A DNA stretch of 64,000 nt from Sphingopyxis flava (GCF_900168005.1 NZ_FUYP01000016.1:1-64000), one strand, 5' to 3'; counted from the first letter of the stretch, positions 17,325 through 26,308 are shown. Notes: generated by a model not told the origin, from the sequence alone. Program-made: numbers and translations.

Positions 17325-18608
17325 TCACTCCTTTTCGCTGGTATCGGGTGCAGCGCCGGCACCTTGGCTGTCGCCCGACCGGATGCTGTGAGCGAGGGCG
17401 GCCGCGCCTTGCATCATCGCCTGACGGCGGCGGAGCGCCTTCGCCCAGGCGGGCTGCTCCTCCGGCGACGCCGGCGAGGCGAAGTCGCCCCCTTCGCGTC
17501 CGGTGCGTCCGTCCTGATAGCTTGCCCGGACCCGGTCGGCGCTCTTGCGGACCGGCGCTGCGGCCCCGCGCGCAGCGGCAGCTGTCACACCGGCAACGCC
17601 GCCGCCCACCGCCGCTGCGCCTTCGCGCCCGGCGGCGCCGCGCGCATAGGCCGCGCTTGCGCTGCCCGTCATGCGCGCGCCGCCAAGCGCCGTGCGGCCG
17701 AGGGCGGTCGCCGCCGCACCCCCGGCCAGTGTCGCTCCGGCTGCGCCGGCGGCAAGCGTAGCGCCCGCAGCCACCGCCGTTCCCGCGGCCGCGCCGGCAC
17801 CAAGCTGCGGACCGCCTGCGACGATGCCGTTCGCGATCCCGGGACCGAAAATACCAAGACCGAGCAAGGTGAGCGCCGAGAGCGCGATCGCCATCGCCTG
17901 CTCGATATCGGGTTCAGCGCCGATCCCTGCCTCGAGAAAGCGGTGAAAAAGCGTGGTTCCGATGCCGGTGATGACCGCAAGCACGAGGAGCTTGATACCC
18001 GAGGAAACGACGTGTCCCAGCACGCGCTCGGCCATGAAGGCCGTGCGAGCGAAAAAGGCGAAGGGCAGCAGCACGAACCCGGCGAGCGTCACCAGCTTGA
18101 ACTCGAGGATCGTGACGAAGATTTGCACCGCGAGAATGAAGAAGGCGAGCACGACGATCACCCATGCGACGAACAGGATCGCGATCTGGACGAAATTGGA
18201 AAAGAAGCCGATCGGCCCCATCAGTTGTTCGGTCGCATCGAGGAGCGGCGCTCCGGCATCGAGACCGGTCGCCGCAATCATGCCGGGCCGCATGAAGTCG
18301 CCAAGGGCAAGTGCCCCGCCGCTCGCCTTCAGTCCAAGTCCTGCAAAGCTGTCGAGCAGGATCGATGAAAGCGTGGAGAAATTTCCGATGATATAAGCAA
18401 AAACACCGATGTAGAGCGTCTTCTTGACGAGGCGCTGCAGAATATCCTCATCGGCGCCCCACGCCCAGAAGAGCGCCGCGATCGTGACGTCGATTACGAT
18501 GAGCGTCGAGGAGAGGAAGCCGACCTCGCCGCCGACGAGACCGAAGCCGCTGTCGATATAGGTCGAAAAGACGCTCAAAAACTGATCGATGACGCCGCTG
18601 TCGTTCAT
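17325..18608 (-). CDS. trbL: Conjugal transfer protein TrbL (VirB6-like)
   Basis: Polytopic inner-membrane channel component. The N-terminal half has several hydrophobic helices (FLSSTLIVIDVTIAALFWAW, FVQIAILFVAWVIVVLAFF, LVTLAGFVLLPFAFF). The C-terminal 150 residues are Ala/Gly-rich and low-complexity (GAAAGTAVAAGATLAAGAAG), then charged, as is usual for P-type TrbL. Length 427 aa. The start overlaps the end of the small upstream frame by four bases (ATGA). Confidence 0.9.
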   Translation of the reverse strand: MNDSGVIDQFLSVFSTYIDSGFGLVGGEVGFLSSTLIVIDVTIAALFWAWGADEDILQRLVKKTLYIGVFAYIIGNFSTLSSILLDSFAGLGLKASGGALALGDFMRPGMIAATGLDAGAPLLDATEQLMGPIGFFSNFVQIAILFVAWVIVVLAFFILAVQIFVTILEFKLVTLAGFVLLPFAFFARTAFMAERVLGHVVSSGIKLLVLAVITGIGTTLFHRFLEAGIGAEPDIEQAMAIALSALTLLGLGIFGPGIANGIVAGGPQLGAGAAAGTAVAAGATLAAGAAGATLAGGAAATALGRTALGGARMTGSASAAYARGAAGREGAAAVGGGVAGVTAAAARGAAAPVRKSADRVRASYQDGRTGREGGDFASPASPEEQPAWAKALRRRQAMMQGAAALAHSIRSGDSQGAGAAPDTSEKE

Positions 18609-18775
18609 TGTGCCTCATCCTCGCGGCAAAAGAAGCGCAGGCGCCCCGGCTCCCCGCCGCGGCTTCCTGAAGGACGGCTTGTGAGCTCAGGCGAAACCTT
18701 CGTTGCTTTCCGAATTGCCGCGCCAGACCGGACGACCGGGGCGGCGCACCCGGCGCGATTGCAGGGCGCGGTCAC
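18605..18775 (-). CDS. Short frame in the trbK position
   Basis: In P-type conjugation operons trbK (entry exclusion) lies between trbJ and trbL. Here the 192-base gap holds one frame from GTG 18775 that ends with an ATGA overlap of the trbL start. AAGG lies five bases before the GTG. The 56-aa product (beginning VTAPCNRAGCAAPVVRSG) is basic and lacks the signal peptide or lipobox normally seen in TrbK. It could be a divergent or decayed entry-exclusion protein, or a leader that couples trbL translation. Confidence 0.35.
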   Translation of the reverse strand: MTAPCNRAGCAAPVVRSGAAIRKATKVSPELTSRPSGSRGGEPGRLRFFCREDEAQ

Positions 18776-18800
18776 GCCGACCTTTTCGCGCCGCTGCACG

Positions 18801-19511
18801 TCAATTCTTGCCGCGGAAGCGCCGAAAGCGTTCGCGCGCTTCGGCCTCGATAGCGGCGCTGCGCGCGGCCTCGAGCGCCTGCGCCCGGCCCTGAGCGGCA
18901 AGCGCCGCGGCAAGATCGCCAAGCTGCTGGGACTGAAGCGCAAGGAGCTGGTTTCCAGCCTGCGCGGCCTGCAGCGCGCCGCTCGCCGACTGGCTGGCGG
19001 TGACCAGGGCCGAAATGGACGCGCGGGTTCCTCCGAGATTGCCGACGATCGCCGCCTGGACTTTCATCGCGTCCTCGAACGCGGCGACGCTATCCATCCA
19101 GCGCGCCTCGGCCTTGGCGACCAGCGCAGCGTTCGGCGCCGCCAATGCTGAACTCTTGTACCGGCCCTCGAAGGCCGCCTCGATATCCTTTACGTCAAAA
19201 GCGATCCGCTCGGCCTCGCCGAGGAGACCGCGCGTCCGGTCGACCTGGCTCTCAAGCTCCGCCAAGGTCGAGGTCGGGAGCGCGGCGAGATTCTTTGCCT
19301 CGTTGAGGAGCGACACCGTCTGGTTCTGCAGCATGCGGATCTGGTTGTTGATCTGCTCGAGCGTGCGCGCCGCGGTCAGGATATTCTGCGCATAGTTGCG
19401 GGGATCGTGAACGATGCCGCCGATCTGCGCCGACGCCGGATAAGGGGAGAGAGCGATCGTCGATCCCGCGACAATCGATACGAACAAGGCACCTGAAATC
19501 TTTCTTTTCAC
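18801..19511 (-). CDS. trbJ: Conjugal transfer protein TrbJ (VirB5-like)
   Basis: Periplasmic or surface minor pilus component. GTG 19511 is chosen: it overlaps the trbE stop (GTGA), has AAGGAG upstream, and gives a signal peptide (KRKISGALFVSIVAGSTIALSPYPASA). The mature protein is nearly all helical coiled coil (ARTLEQINNQIRMLQNQTVSLLNEA, then Ala/Gln-rich helices), the TrbJ pattern. Length 236 aa. It lies directly after trbE, as in other P-type systems. Confidence 0.9.
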   Translation of the reverse strand: MKRKISGALFVSIVAGSTIALSPYPASAQIGGIVHDPRNYAQNILTAARTLEQINNQIRMLQNQTVSLLNEAKNLAALPTSTLAELESQVDRTRGLLGEAERIAFDVKDIEAAFEGRYKSSALAAPNAALVAKAEARWMDSVAAFEDAMKVQAAIVGNLGGTRASISALVTASQSASGALQAAQAGNQLLALQSQQLGDLAAALAAQGRAQALEAARSAAIEAEARERFRRFRGKN

Positions 19512-21955
19512 GGACTTTCTCCTTCGATTTGCGGGTTGGCTTCGGGGGGAGAAATGAGCTCGGCCGCCCACTCGAGACGGCGGTAGCGGAGCCAGGCCGC
19601 GGCGAAGTGCGCGCGTCCGTGCGCCTCGACCAGCTCGGTGATTTGAAGCTGATCGGCCTTGGATGATGCGGCAGCGAAGGCGAGCGCGATATCGCCGAGA
19701 CCCAATTCGAAAAGGCGGTTGCCGCGGCGCGACTGGCAATAATAGTCGCGCTTCGGCGTCGCCCGGCTCAATATCTCGATCTGGCGGTCGTTGAGACCAA
19801 AGCGCTCATATATGCTTGCGACCTGCGGTTCGGCCGCTCGATCATTTGGCAGGAAAATCCGCGTCGGGCAGCTTTCGACGATCGCCGGCGCAATATGCGA
19901 GCCCTCGATATCGGCGAGACTCTGGGTGGCAAAGACCACGCTCGCATTTTTCTTGCGCAAGGTCTTCAGCCATGCGCGAAGCTGCGATGTGAAGGCCGGG
20001 CTATCGAGGACGAGCCAGCCCTCGTCGATGATGATGAGAGTCGGCGAGCCGTCGAGACGCCTCTCGATCCGGTGAAAAAGATAGGAAAGCACGGCGGCTG
20101 CAGCGGATGTGCCGACAAGCCCCTCGGTCTCGAGCGCCTCGACCCGCGCGTCGCCGAGCCGTTCTTCCTCGGCATCGAGCAGTCGCCCCCAGGGGCCGCC
20201 GACAAGATAGGGCGCAAGCGCCTGCTTGAGCATTTGCGACTGGAGAAGCACCGCGAGTCCCGTCAGCGTCCGCTCCGACCTCGGCGCGGTGGCGAGCGAG
20301 CAAAGCGCCGACCAGAGATGCTCCTTCGCCGCAAGGTCGATGGAAACCCCCTCGCCCGCCAGCAGCGCGGCGAGCCATTCGGCTGCCCAGGCGCGCTCGG
20401 CCGCCTCGTCGATGCGCGCAAGCGGCTGCAGCGCAACGCCGCCTTCGGCGTTATAGAGCGAGCCGCCGAGATCCTGCCAGTCACCGCCCATCGCCAGGGC
20501 GGCCGCACGGATCGAGCCTCCGAAATCGAAGACGAATATCTGGCTCGCGCGGTATCGGCGGAACTGCAGCGCCATGATGCCAAGCAGCACCGATTTTCCC
20601 GATCCGGTTGGACCAATGACGAGGCAATGACCAACGTCGCCGACATGCAGCGAGAAGCGGAACGGCGTCGAGCCCTCGGTCCTGCCGTATAGCAAGGGGG
20701 CATCCCCAAGATGCTCATCGCGCTCCGCGCCTGCCCAAACCGCTGAGAGCGGGATCAGATGAGCAAGGTTCAAGGTCGAGAGGGGAGGCTGGCGGACATT
20801 GGCATAAACATGTCCCGGCAGGCTCCCGAGCCATGCCTCGAGCGCATTCACGCTTTCAGCCGTGCAGGTGAAATCGCGGGCCTGGATGGTCTTCTCCGCA
20901 AGGCGAAGCTTCTCCGCCGCCCGTGCAGGATCCCGATCCCATACGGTCACGCTCACCGAGACATAGGCGATGCCGGCGCTGTCGGCGCCGAGTTCCTGCA
21001 GCGCAAGGTCGGCATCGGCCGCCTTGTTCGCCGCATCGCTGTCGACGAGAACCGATGCCTCGTTGGTCATGACCTCCTTGAGGATCGCGGCAATGGACTT
21101 TCGCTTTGCAAACCACTGCCGCCGGATTTTCGTGAGCACCCGCGCCGCGTCGGTCTTGTCGAGCATGATCGCGCGGCTTGACCAGCGATAGCCAAAGGCG
21201 AGCCGGTTGAGCTCGTCGAGCAGGCCCGGAAAGGTTTCGCTTGGAAAGCCCGTGATCGTCAGCGTGCGCAGATGATGCTCGCCAAGGCGCGGTTCGAGCC
21301 CGCCGACGAGCGGCTCGTCGGTGAGCAGCGCATCAAGATAGGCGGGCGTCTCGGGGACGCGAACCCGCTGCACCTTCGTCGAGACCGTACTGTGGAGATA
21401 GCTCAGCGTTTCGCCGTCATCGAGCCAGCGCACCTCGGGCATGAAGCCTTCGACGAGATGCAAGAGCCGCTCGGTGCGATCGATGAAGCCCGCGAGCCAT
21501 TGCCAGGGGTCGACGCCCTTCTTCGCGCCGCCTTCAAAAAGCCAGGCTTCGGCGCGCGCACGCTCCTCGGCGGGCGGCAGCCAGACGAGGGTCAGATAGT
21601 AGCTGCTCTCGAAGTGCGCGCCTTCCTCGCGAAACTGCTCGCGGCGCTCGATATCGACGAGCCGCGAGACGGGATCGGGAAAATCCGAGATCGGATAGCT
21701 TTGCGCGGCGAGCCGCTGGGCTTCCACAAATACCGCCCAGCCCGATCCGAGGCGCCGCAGCGCACTGTTGAGGCGCGCGGTGACCGCGACCATTTCAGCA
21801 GGCGTGGCGCTGTCAAGGTCCGGGCCGCGAAAGCGCGCGGATCGCTGGAACGACCCGTCCTTGTTCAGCACCACGCCCTCCGCCACCAGGCAGGCCCAAG
21901 GCAGAAAGTCTGCAAGGCAGGCGGATTTCGATCGATATTCGGACAAATTCATCAT
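19508..21955 (-). CDS. trbE: Conjugal transfer ATPase TrbE (VirB4-like)
   Basis: Cytoplasmic ATPase that powers assembly of the mating channel, 815 aa. ATG 21955 overlaps the trbD stop by four bases; an open frame continues upstream but lies over trbD. Motifs include the N-terminal LADFLPWACLVAEGVVLNKDGS typical of TrbE, Walker A in VIGPTGSGKSVLLGI, Walker B in PTLIIIDEGWLVLDS, and the following ATQSLADI and CPTRIFLPND segments. Length is normal for the family and no disruption was seen. Confidence 0.95.
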   Translation of the reverse strand: MMNLSEYRSKSACLADFLPWACLVAEGVVLNKDGSFQRSARFRGPDLDSATPAEMVAVTARLNSALRRLGSGWAVFVEAQRLAAQSYPISDFPDPVSRLVDIERREQFREEGAHFESSYYLTLVWLPPAEERARAEAWLFEGGAKKGVDPWQWLAGFIDRTERLLHLVEGFMPEVRWLDDGETLSYLHSTVSTKVQRVRVPETPAYLDALLTDEPLVGGLEPRLGEHHLRTLTITGFPSETFPGLLDELNRLAFGYRWSSRAIMLDKTDAARVLTKIRRQWFAKRKSIAAILKEVMTNEASVLVDSDAANKAADADLALQELGADSAGIAYVSVSVTVWDRDPARAAEKLRLAEKTIQARDFTCTAESVNALEAWLGSLPGHVYANVRQPPLSTLNLAHLIPLSAVWAGAERDEHLGDAPLLYGRTEGSTPFRFSLHVGDVGHCLVIGPTGSGKSVLLGIMALQFRRYRASQIFVFDFGGSIRAAALAMGGDWQDLGGSLYNAEGGVALQPLARIDEAAERAWAAEWLAALLAGEGVSIDLAAKEHLWSALCSLATAPRSERTLTGLAVLLQSQMLKQALAPYLVGGPWGRLLDAEEERLGDARVEALETEGLVGTSAAAAVLSYLFHRIERRLDGSPTLIIIDEGWLVLDSPAFTSQLRAWLKTLRKKNASVVFATQSLADIEGSHIAPAIVESCPTRIFLPNDRAAEPQVASIYERFGLNDRQIEILSRATPKRDYYCQSRRGNRLFELGLGDIALAFAAASSKADQLQITELVEAHGRAHFAAAWLRYRRLEWAAELISPPEANPQIEGESP

Positions 21956-22221
21956 GGCCGCATCCATCCAGGATATTTGAGGTGACGCTGTGTGACCTCG
22001 ACGAACGCGGGATCGCGCCGGGCTGCGCAGACGGCGAGCGCGTGGCCGATGGCCCAGAGCGCGATCCCGGCGATCCAGAGGCGAAGACCCAGTCCGATCG
22101 CGCCGCCGAGCGTAGCGTTGACGATCGCGAGGCTGCGCGGCGCGCCGCCGAGCAGGATGGGCTCGGCGAGCGAGCGGTGCACCGGGGCGAAAAAGCCCGG
22201 GACATTCTCGTTGCGGTCCAT
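21952..22221 (-). CDS. trbD: Conjugal transfer protein TrbD (VirB3-like)
   Basis: Small inner-membrane protein of 89 aa. The start ATG 22221 overlaps the trbC stop by one base (TGATG) and the end overlaps trbE by four. The sequence shows the family pattern: NVPGFFAPVHRSLAEPILLGGAPRS, then two hydrophobic helices (LAIVNATLGGAIGLGL and IALWAIGHALAVCAA), then HLKYPGW near the end. Confidence 0.92.
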   Translation of the reverse strand: MDRNENVPGFFAPVHRSLAEPILLGGAPRSLAIVNATLGGAIGLGLRLWIAGIALWAIGHALAVCAARRDPAFVEVTQRHLKYPGWMRP

Positions 22222-22568
22222 CAAACGAGCGCCCCGCCGCCAAAGGAGAAGAAGGAGAGGAAGAAGCTCGAGGCAGCGAAGGCGATCGACAGGCCGAACA
22301 CGATCTGGATCAGGCGCCTGAAGCCGCCCGAGGTGTCGCCGAAAGCGAGACTGAGCCCGGTGACGATGATGATGATGACCGCGATGATTTTTGCGACAGG
22401 CCCCTCGATGCTTTCGAGGATCGACTGGAGCGGCGCCTCCCAGGGCATAGACGAACCGCCGGCATAGGCAGGTGCCGCGTAGAAGAGCCACGCAGCGAGG
22501 ATCGAGGTGCGATAAAGCGGGCCGCACGCCCAGCGCCCGGCCCGGCGGCGCGTCACTGTCTTTGTCAT
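22221..22568 (-). CDS. trbC: Conjugal transfer pilin TrbC (VirB2-like)
   Basis: Major pilin precursor of the conjugative pilus, 115 aa. ATG 22568 overlaps the trbB stop by four bases, with AAGGA nearby upstream. The protein has a basic N terminus, a signal sequence ending around AYA-GGSSMPWEAPL, then two hydrophobic helices (IAVIIIIVTGLSLAFG and GLSIAFAASSFFLSFF) separated by a short polar loop. This arrangement is typical of VirB2/TrbC pilins. Confidence 0.92.
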   Translation of the reverse strand: MTKTVTRRRAGRWACGPLYRTSILAAWLFYAAPAYAGGSSMPWEAPLQSILESIEGPVAKIIAVIIIIVTGLSLAFGDTSGGFRRLIQIVFGLSIAFAASSFFLSFFSFGGGALV

Positions 22569-23551
22569 TGGAGAATTCCTTCGCAAGGGGTGGAGAGAGG
22601 GGTAAGGCGATATTCGCCCGTCAAAAGGTCGAGCCCGTCGATGCGCGCAAGCTCGGACAGGCGGCGTGAGCTGCCGACGCGGACGAGCACGGCGACAAGA
22701 TCGATGGTGTCGGCAAGCAGTGCGCGCGGAACGGCCACCACCGCCTCCTGGATGAGTTGCTCCATCCGGCGCAGCGCGCCCAGCGCGCTTCCGGCGTGGA
22801 TTGTGCCGACGCCGCCCGGATGTCCGGTGCCCCAGGCCTTCAAAAGATCGAGCGCCTCGGCGCCGCGCACCTCGCCGATCGGGATGCGATCCGGGCGCAG
22901 GCGCAGCGACGCGCGCACAAGATCTCTGAGCGAGGCTACGCCGTCCTTCGTGCGCATGGCGACCAGATTGGGCGCCGCGCATTGCAGCTCGCGCATATCC
23001 TCGATCAGCACGATGCGGTCGGCACTTCTCGCCATTTCGGCGAGCAACGCGTTTGCGAGCGTTGTCTTGCCGGTCCCGGTGCCGCCGGCGACGAGGATAT
23101 TTGCGCGCGCGGCGACCGCGCACCGGAGGAGCTCGGCGTCGCCCTCGGAAAGAATCCCCGCGCCGACATAGTCATCAAGGGAAAAGACCGCGACCGCGGG
23201 CTTGCGGATCGCGAAGGCCGGCGCCGTCACAACCGGAGGGAGCAGCCCTTCGAACCGCTCCCCGCCTTCGGGCAGCTCCGCGGACACACGGGGCCGATCG
23301 CCATGAACTTCCTCGCCGACATGATGGGCAACGAGGCGGACGATGCGCTCGCCGTCCGCGGCGCTCATCAAAGAGCCGCTATCGCGGATCCCTTCACCGA
23401 CCCGGTCGACCCAAAGCCGCCCGTCGGGGTTGAGCATGATCTCGATCACCGCAGGGTCGGCAAGCCACTCGGTGATCGCCGCTCCGAGCGCGGTCCTGAG
23501 CATGCGCGCGCTGCGACGTTGCGCTTCCGATCTGCCGAGCTCGATGGCCAT
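22565..23551 (-). CDS. trbB: Conjugal transfer ATPase TrbB (VirB11-like)
   Basis: Hexameric traffic ATPase of the secretion system, 328 aa. Walker A is GGTGTGKTT at about residues 156-164. Other family marks are the ASP-box-like LIEDMRELQC, the DLVRASLRLRPDRIPIGEVRG segment (Walker B with the conserved Arg-Gly) and HPGGVGTIHAGSA. First gene of the trb operon; ATG 23551. The trb genes downstream overlap or nearly abut one another, so the whole set is one transcript starting from the 408-base gap upstream. Confidence 0.95.
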   Translation of the reverse strand: MAIELGRSEAQRRSARMLRTALGAAITEWLADPAVIEIMLNPDGRLWVDRVGEGIRDSGSLMSAADGERIVRLVAHHVGEEVHGDRPRVSAELPEGGERFEGLLPPVVTAPAFAIRKPAVAVFSLDDYVGAGILSEGDAELLRCAVAARANILVAGGTGTGKTTLANALLAEMARSADRIVLIEDMRELQCAAPNLVAMRTKDGVASLRDLVRASLRLRPDRIPIGEVRGAEALDLLKAWGTGHPGGVGTIHAGSALGALRRMEQLIQEAVVAVPRALLADTIDLVAVLVRVGSSRRLSELARIDGLDLLTGEYRLTPLSTPCEGILQ

Positions 23552-23959
23552 GGATCACCCCGTTCGCTTGCGCCGGCGGAAGCGCCGGCTCAACGGGGCG
23601 AATCAAGAGACGCAGAAATGCTCGCGCTTCAACAGGAAAAAGCGCGCGTCGTAGAATCGGCTAAAAAAAGAAAGTTTAGCGTAGGCAGCAACCGGCAAAG
23701 GCCATCGCGAATCGCGCAGGGGCAGCATCCCGATTCGGAAAAATGCCGTGAATGGACAGAAGCGCTCCTGGTTGGCATGTGCCTGGCAGTTGTCGCCGCG
23801 TCGATGCTGCGCGGGGATGTCGAAGGATCAATGCCGCGCGCGGCTTCTCGACCGAGAGATGGGAGAAAGGTAAAAAGACGCCAATCCAGCACCCAAGTCT
23901 AAGATTGCCCATCAGAACCAGGCAGCGACCGGCCTAACTCCGCAACGCCCAGGGACAAA
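23552..23959. other. Divergent control region between trbB and the LuxR-type regulator
   Basis: No convincing gene is present. The region must hold promoters for the trb operon (leftward) and the regulator (rightward). A GCCGGC-GGAAGC-GCCGGC inverted repeat lies near 23571-23589, just before trbB. I could not identify consensus promoters or LuxR-type boxes. Confidence 0.4.
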
Positions 23960-24478
23960 ATGACATCCCCGACCGACCCGATTGACGACAGCGCCGAGCT
24001 CTGGACCAGGCTCACCGAGAAGCAGCGCGACTGCCTCGACCTCCTCCTCGAGCATAAGACCTCAAAGGAAATTGCGCGGATACTCGATATTTCGAAGGAT
24101 ACCGTCGATCAAAGACTGAAATCTGCACGCAGCGCGCTGGGAACACGCAACCGCGCCGAAACCGCGGTTCTCTATGGCCAGCTTAAAGGAATATACGATC
24201 AAATCGTATACGACGCAGCAGCGCTTCCCCTCCAGCCGCAATGGGTGCGATCCCGCTTTTCGGACGGGGACCCGCCCAACCTTGCCGATCTCCAGGATAG
24301 CAGCGCGCTTCCGGACATCGGGTCAAGGCCGGGTTCCTTGTTCAAGGATCTAGGGAGGCACGATCATGGCATCGCGGCGCGGATCGGGATTTATTTCGGA
24401 CTTCTTGCCGTGACGATCCTGATCCTGCTCGGCGGTCTCGGGATCGCCCAAGGCCTCGAGCAATTGCTCTCCCCGTAG
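23960..24478 (+). CDS. LuxR-type HTH regulator with C-terminal membrane anchor
   Basis: A 172-aa regulator with an unusual order. The GerE/LuxR helix-turn-helix is at the N terminus (LTEKQRDCLDLLLEHKTSKEIARILDISKDTVDQRLKSARSALG, about residues 17-60). A polar linker of some 75 residues follows, then one transmembrane helix at the C terminus (IGIYFGLLAVTILILLGGLGIA). No receiver or autoinducer domain is present. It is divergent from the trb operon and probably regulates it or the adjacent tra genes, with the DNA-binding domain in the cytoplasm tethered to the membrane. The start ATG 23960 gives MTSPTDP. Confidence 0.75.
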   Translation: MTSPTDPIDDSAELWTRLTEKQRDCLDLLLEHKTSKEIARILDISKDTVDQRLKSARSALGTRNRAETAVLYGQLKGIYDQIVYDAAALPLQPQWVRSRFSDGDPPNLADLQDSSALPDIGSRPGSLFKDLGRHDHGIAARIGIYFGLLAVTILILLGGLGIAQGLEQLLSP

Positions 24479-24538
24479 ATCCCGTCGTCAACTTGCCCCA
24501 ATTGGCCGGAGCGCTGTGCTTCCGGTGAAGGAGAAGTC

Positions 24539-24868
24539 ATGTCCGATACATTTGCTGCCATGGCCGCGCGGCTTCAGCGCGACATCCCGAAGGCGGAAAA
24601 CCGCGTCGACGACAGCCTGATCGCGCTATCATCGCTTATGACCAGCGTCGTGACCGCGCGCCGGGCGACAGGCGTTCCGGCAAAAACCGGCCAGCGCACC
24701 ATCCTGCGCCTTGCCAAGGCCCAGCTCTCGCTGGTCGAGGTTGGCGGTGAACTCCTGCGCGCGCATGGCGAGCTTGCCGAGATTGGCAAGGAAACAGCCG
24801 GTTATGATCTACGCGAGTGCCCGCCGTCCGCGCTTGCCGAGATATCCTCCATCGCCAAGGTCAGTTGA
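24539..24868 (+). CDS. Hypothetical 109-aa helical protein
   Basis: The gene lies 60 bases after the regulator, with GAAGGAG directly upstream of ATG 24539. The product is mostly amphipathic helix (MAARLQRDIPKAENRVDDSLIALSSLMTSV, then AQLSLVEVGGELLRAHGELAEIG) with one Cys near the end. No domain is recognised. Operon position suggests a function with the regulator or the conjugation module. Confidence 0.7.
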   Translation: MSDTFAAMAARLQRDIPKAENRVDDSLIALSSLMTSVVTARRATGVPAKTGQRTILRLAKAQLSLVEVGGELLRAHGELAEIGKETAGYDLRECPPSALAEISSIAKVS

Positions 24869-24900
24869 CCGGGGCGCGGCCGGCCCGGATAGTGGCGGAC

Positions 24901-25389
24901 ATGCGAATAGCCGTTTTCGCCACCCTGTTGCTAGCCGCTCTCATCTATGCTGCGAGGAAAGGCGGCGGCCCCGAGCGGGTCATGGTCGGTATCGCGCTCA
25001 TCATCCTTCTCTGGGACCGGCTGCTCGTCCTCTTGGGCGCGGTGACCTACCAGCGCGTCGATGTCGGCTATCTTGCTCAAGACCTGTTCGGCGCCGCGGC
25101 GACTCTCGTCCTGGCGCTCTTTGCAAAGCGCTTCTGGCCGCTTCTCGCGGCGGTTCTCCACACGCTGCCGCTCCTCGCCCATTTCGCACGCGCAGTCGAT
25201 ATCGCGGTGAACCCCGTCGTCTATCTTACAATGCAGGTCGCTGCTTCATGGTTGATCCCGCCTCTGCTCATCGCCGCAACATGGCGCCACCAGCAAAGAC
25301 TGCGCCGGACCGGCAGCTATCCATCCTGGCGGAGATGGTCGCGCTCGTCGCCCCAGCCGACGCCGAACGGATCGCAGCAAGCCTATTAG
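24901..25389 (+). CDS. Hypothetical integral membrane protein
   Basis: A 162-aa protein starting MRIAVFATLLLAALIYAARKGG at ATG 24901. About four hydrophobic segments are visible (residues 3-17, 28-46, 60-77 and 105-130), separated by short basic loops, with a basic tail. No family recognised. The 3' end overlaps the start of the RadC-type gene by 109-142 bases in another frame, so translation of the two is probably linked. Most likely a small accessory gene of the conjugative element. Confidence 0.6.
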   Translation: MRIAVFATLLLAALIYAARKGGGPERVMVGIALIILLWDRLLVLLGAVTYQRVDVGYLAQDLFGAAATLVLALFAKRFWPLLAAVLHTLPLLAHFARAVDIAVNPVVYLTMQVAASWLIPPLLIAATWRHQQRLRRTGSYPSWRRWSRSSPQPTPNGSQQAY

Positions 25390-26300
25390 CCGAATTCCAG
25401 ACCATCGGCCGGATCTGGTCACGCACACCCCAGGACATTGACCGGGTGACAGGTGCGGGATCTGAGGTGACGAGGCTCCTTCTTCGTTCGCGAGTGTTCG
25501 CGCTCGAGGCCCTCTCGTCGGGCTTGCATGGGATAAGGATCGACCCCTGTTGCACGGCCCTGCGCGACTATCTGGTCCTCCAGATGGGATCGCTCCCCGA
25601 CGAGCAGCTGCGCGTTCTCTTTCTGGATGCGGGGGGACATCTCATCGCCGATGAGCAATTGCAGCATGGAACCCTCACCCGTCTCGCGCTTTATCCGCGC
25701 ACGATCTTTCGCCGCGCGCTTGAGCTCAATGCCGGCGGCATCATCCTCGTTCACAATCATCCAAGCCGCGACCCGACACCGAGCGACCACGACATCGCGG
25801 TCACGCGGCTACTTGACCGGATCGGCCGCGAACTCGACATCAAGCTGGTCGACCACATCATCGTTACCGAATGCGGCACGCGTCACATTCGCACCAGCGG
25901 AGCCGCGACAAAGTTGGAGCGCGGCACCTTGCAGCAGCTTCGCAGTCCGGGGCCCGCCGAGAGGGGCAAAATCGCTTTGGAAAATGCCAAGGCCACGCTG
26001 CGACGGCGCCTTCTGCGTGATCAGCTTTTCGGCGCGCCCGAATTGTTCGGCGATCCCGCGTGGGAGATGCTCATCGATATATTCATCCATGAGTGCGAGG
26101 GTGAGCCCCTGCCTCTCAGTTCGCTCTGCGTCACGCCAAGCATCCCGATGAGCAGCGCGCTCAGGCTCTGCCGGAAATTATGCGCTGCCGGGATCGTCGA
26201 TCGCATACCCGACCCGGGCGATGGTCGCCGAAGCTTCGTCAGGCTCACACCCGAAACCGCGCACCGGATGCGGGCCTATTTCGAGGAGGGGCGCGGCTGA
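25248..26300 (+). CDS. RadC-type JAB/MPN protein with an added winged-helix domain
   Basis: A 351-aa protein from ATG 25248 (ATG 25281, 340 aa, is possible). Residues about 25-95 are helical like the RadC N-terminal region. The JAB domain has the metal motif ILVHNHPSRDPTPSDHD (His169, His171, Asp180 by the longer start). RadC-like proteins occur often in mobile elements and their role is unsettled. Residues about 265-351 form an extra domain (EMLIDIFIHECEGEPLPLSSL, then LCRKLCAAGIVDRIPDPGDGRRSFVRLTPE) that matches the helix-turn-helix and wing of MarR-like DNA-binding folds. This C-terminal fusion is not usual in RadC. The start overlaps the membrane protein gene, and the 3' end converges on traD. 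Confidence 0.8.
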   Translation: MVDPASAHRRNMAPPAKTAPDRQLSILAEMVALVAPADAERIAASLLAEFQTIGRIWSRTPQDIDRVTGAGSEVTRLLLRSRVFALEALSSGLHGIRIDPCCTALRDYLVLQMGSLPDEQLRVLFLDAGGHLIADEQLQHGTLTRLALYPRTIFRRALELNAGGIILVHNHPSRDPTPSDHDIAVTRLLDRIGRELDIKLVDHIIVTECGTRHIRTSGAATKLERGTLQQLRSPGPAERGKIALENAKATLRRRLLRDQLFGAPELFGDPAWEMLIDIFIHECEGEPLPLSSLCVTPSIPMSSALRLCRKLCAAGIVDRIPDPGDGRRSFVRLTPETAHRMRAYFEEGRG

Positions 26301-26308
26301 CCGGCCCG

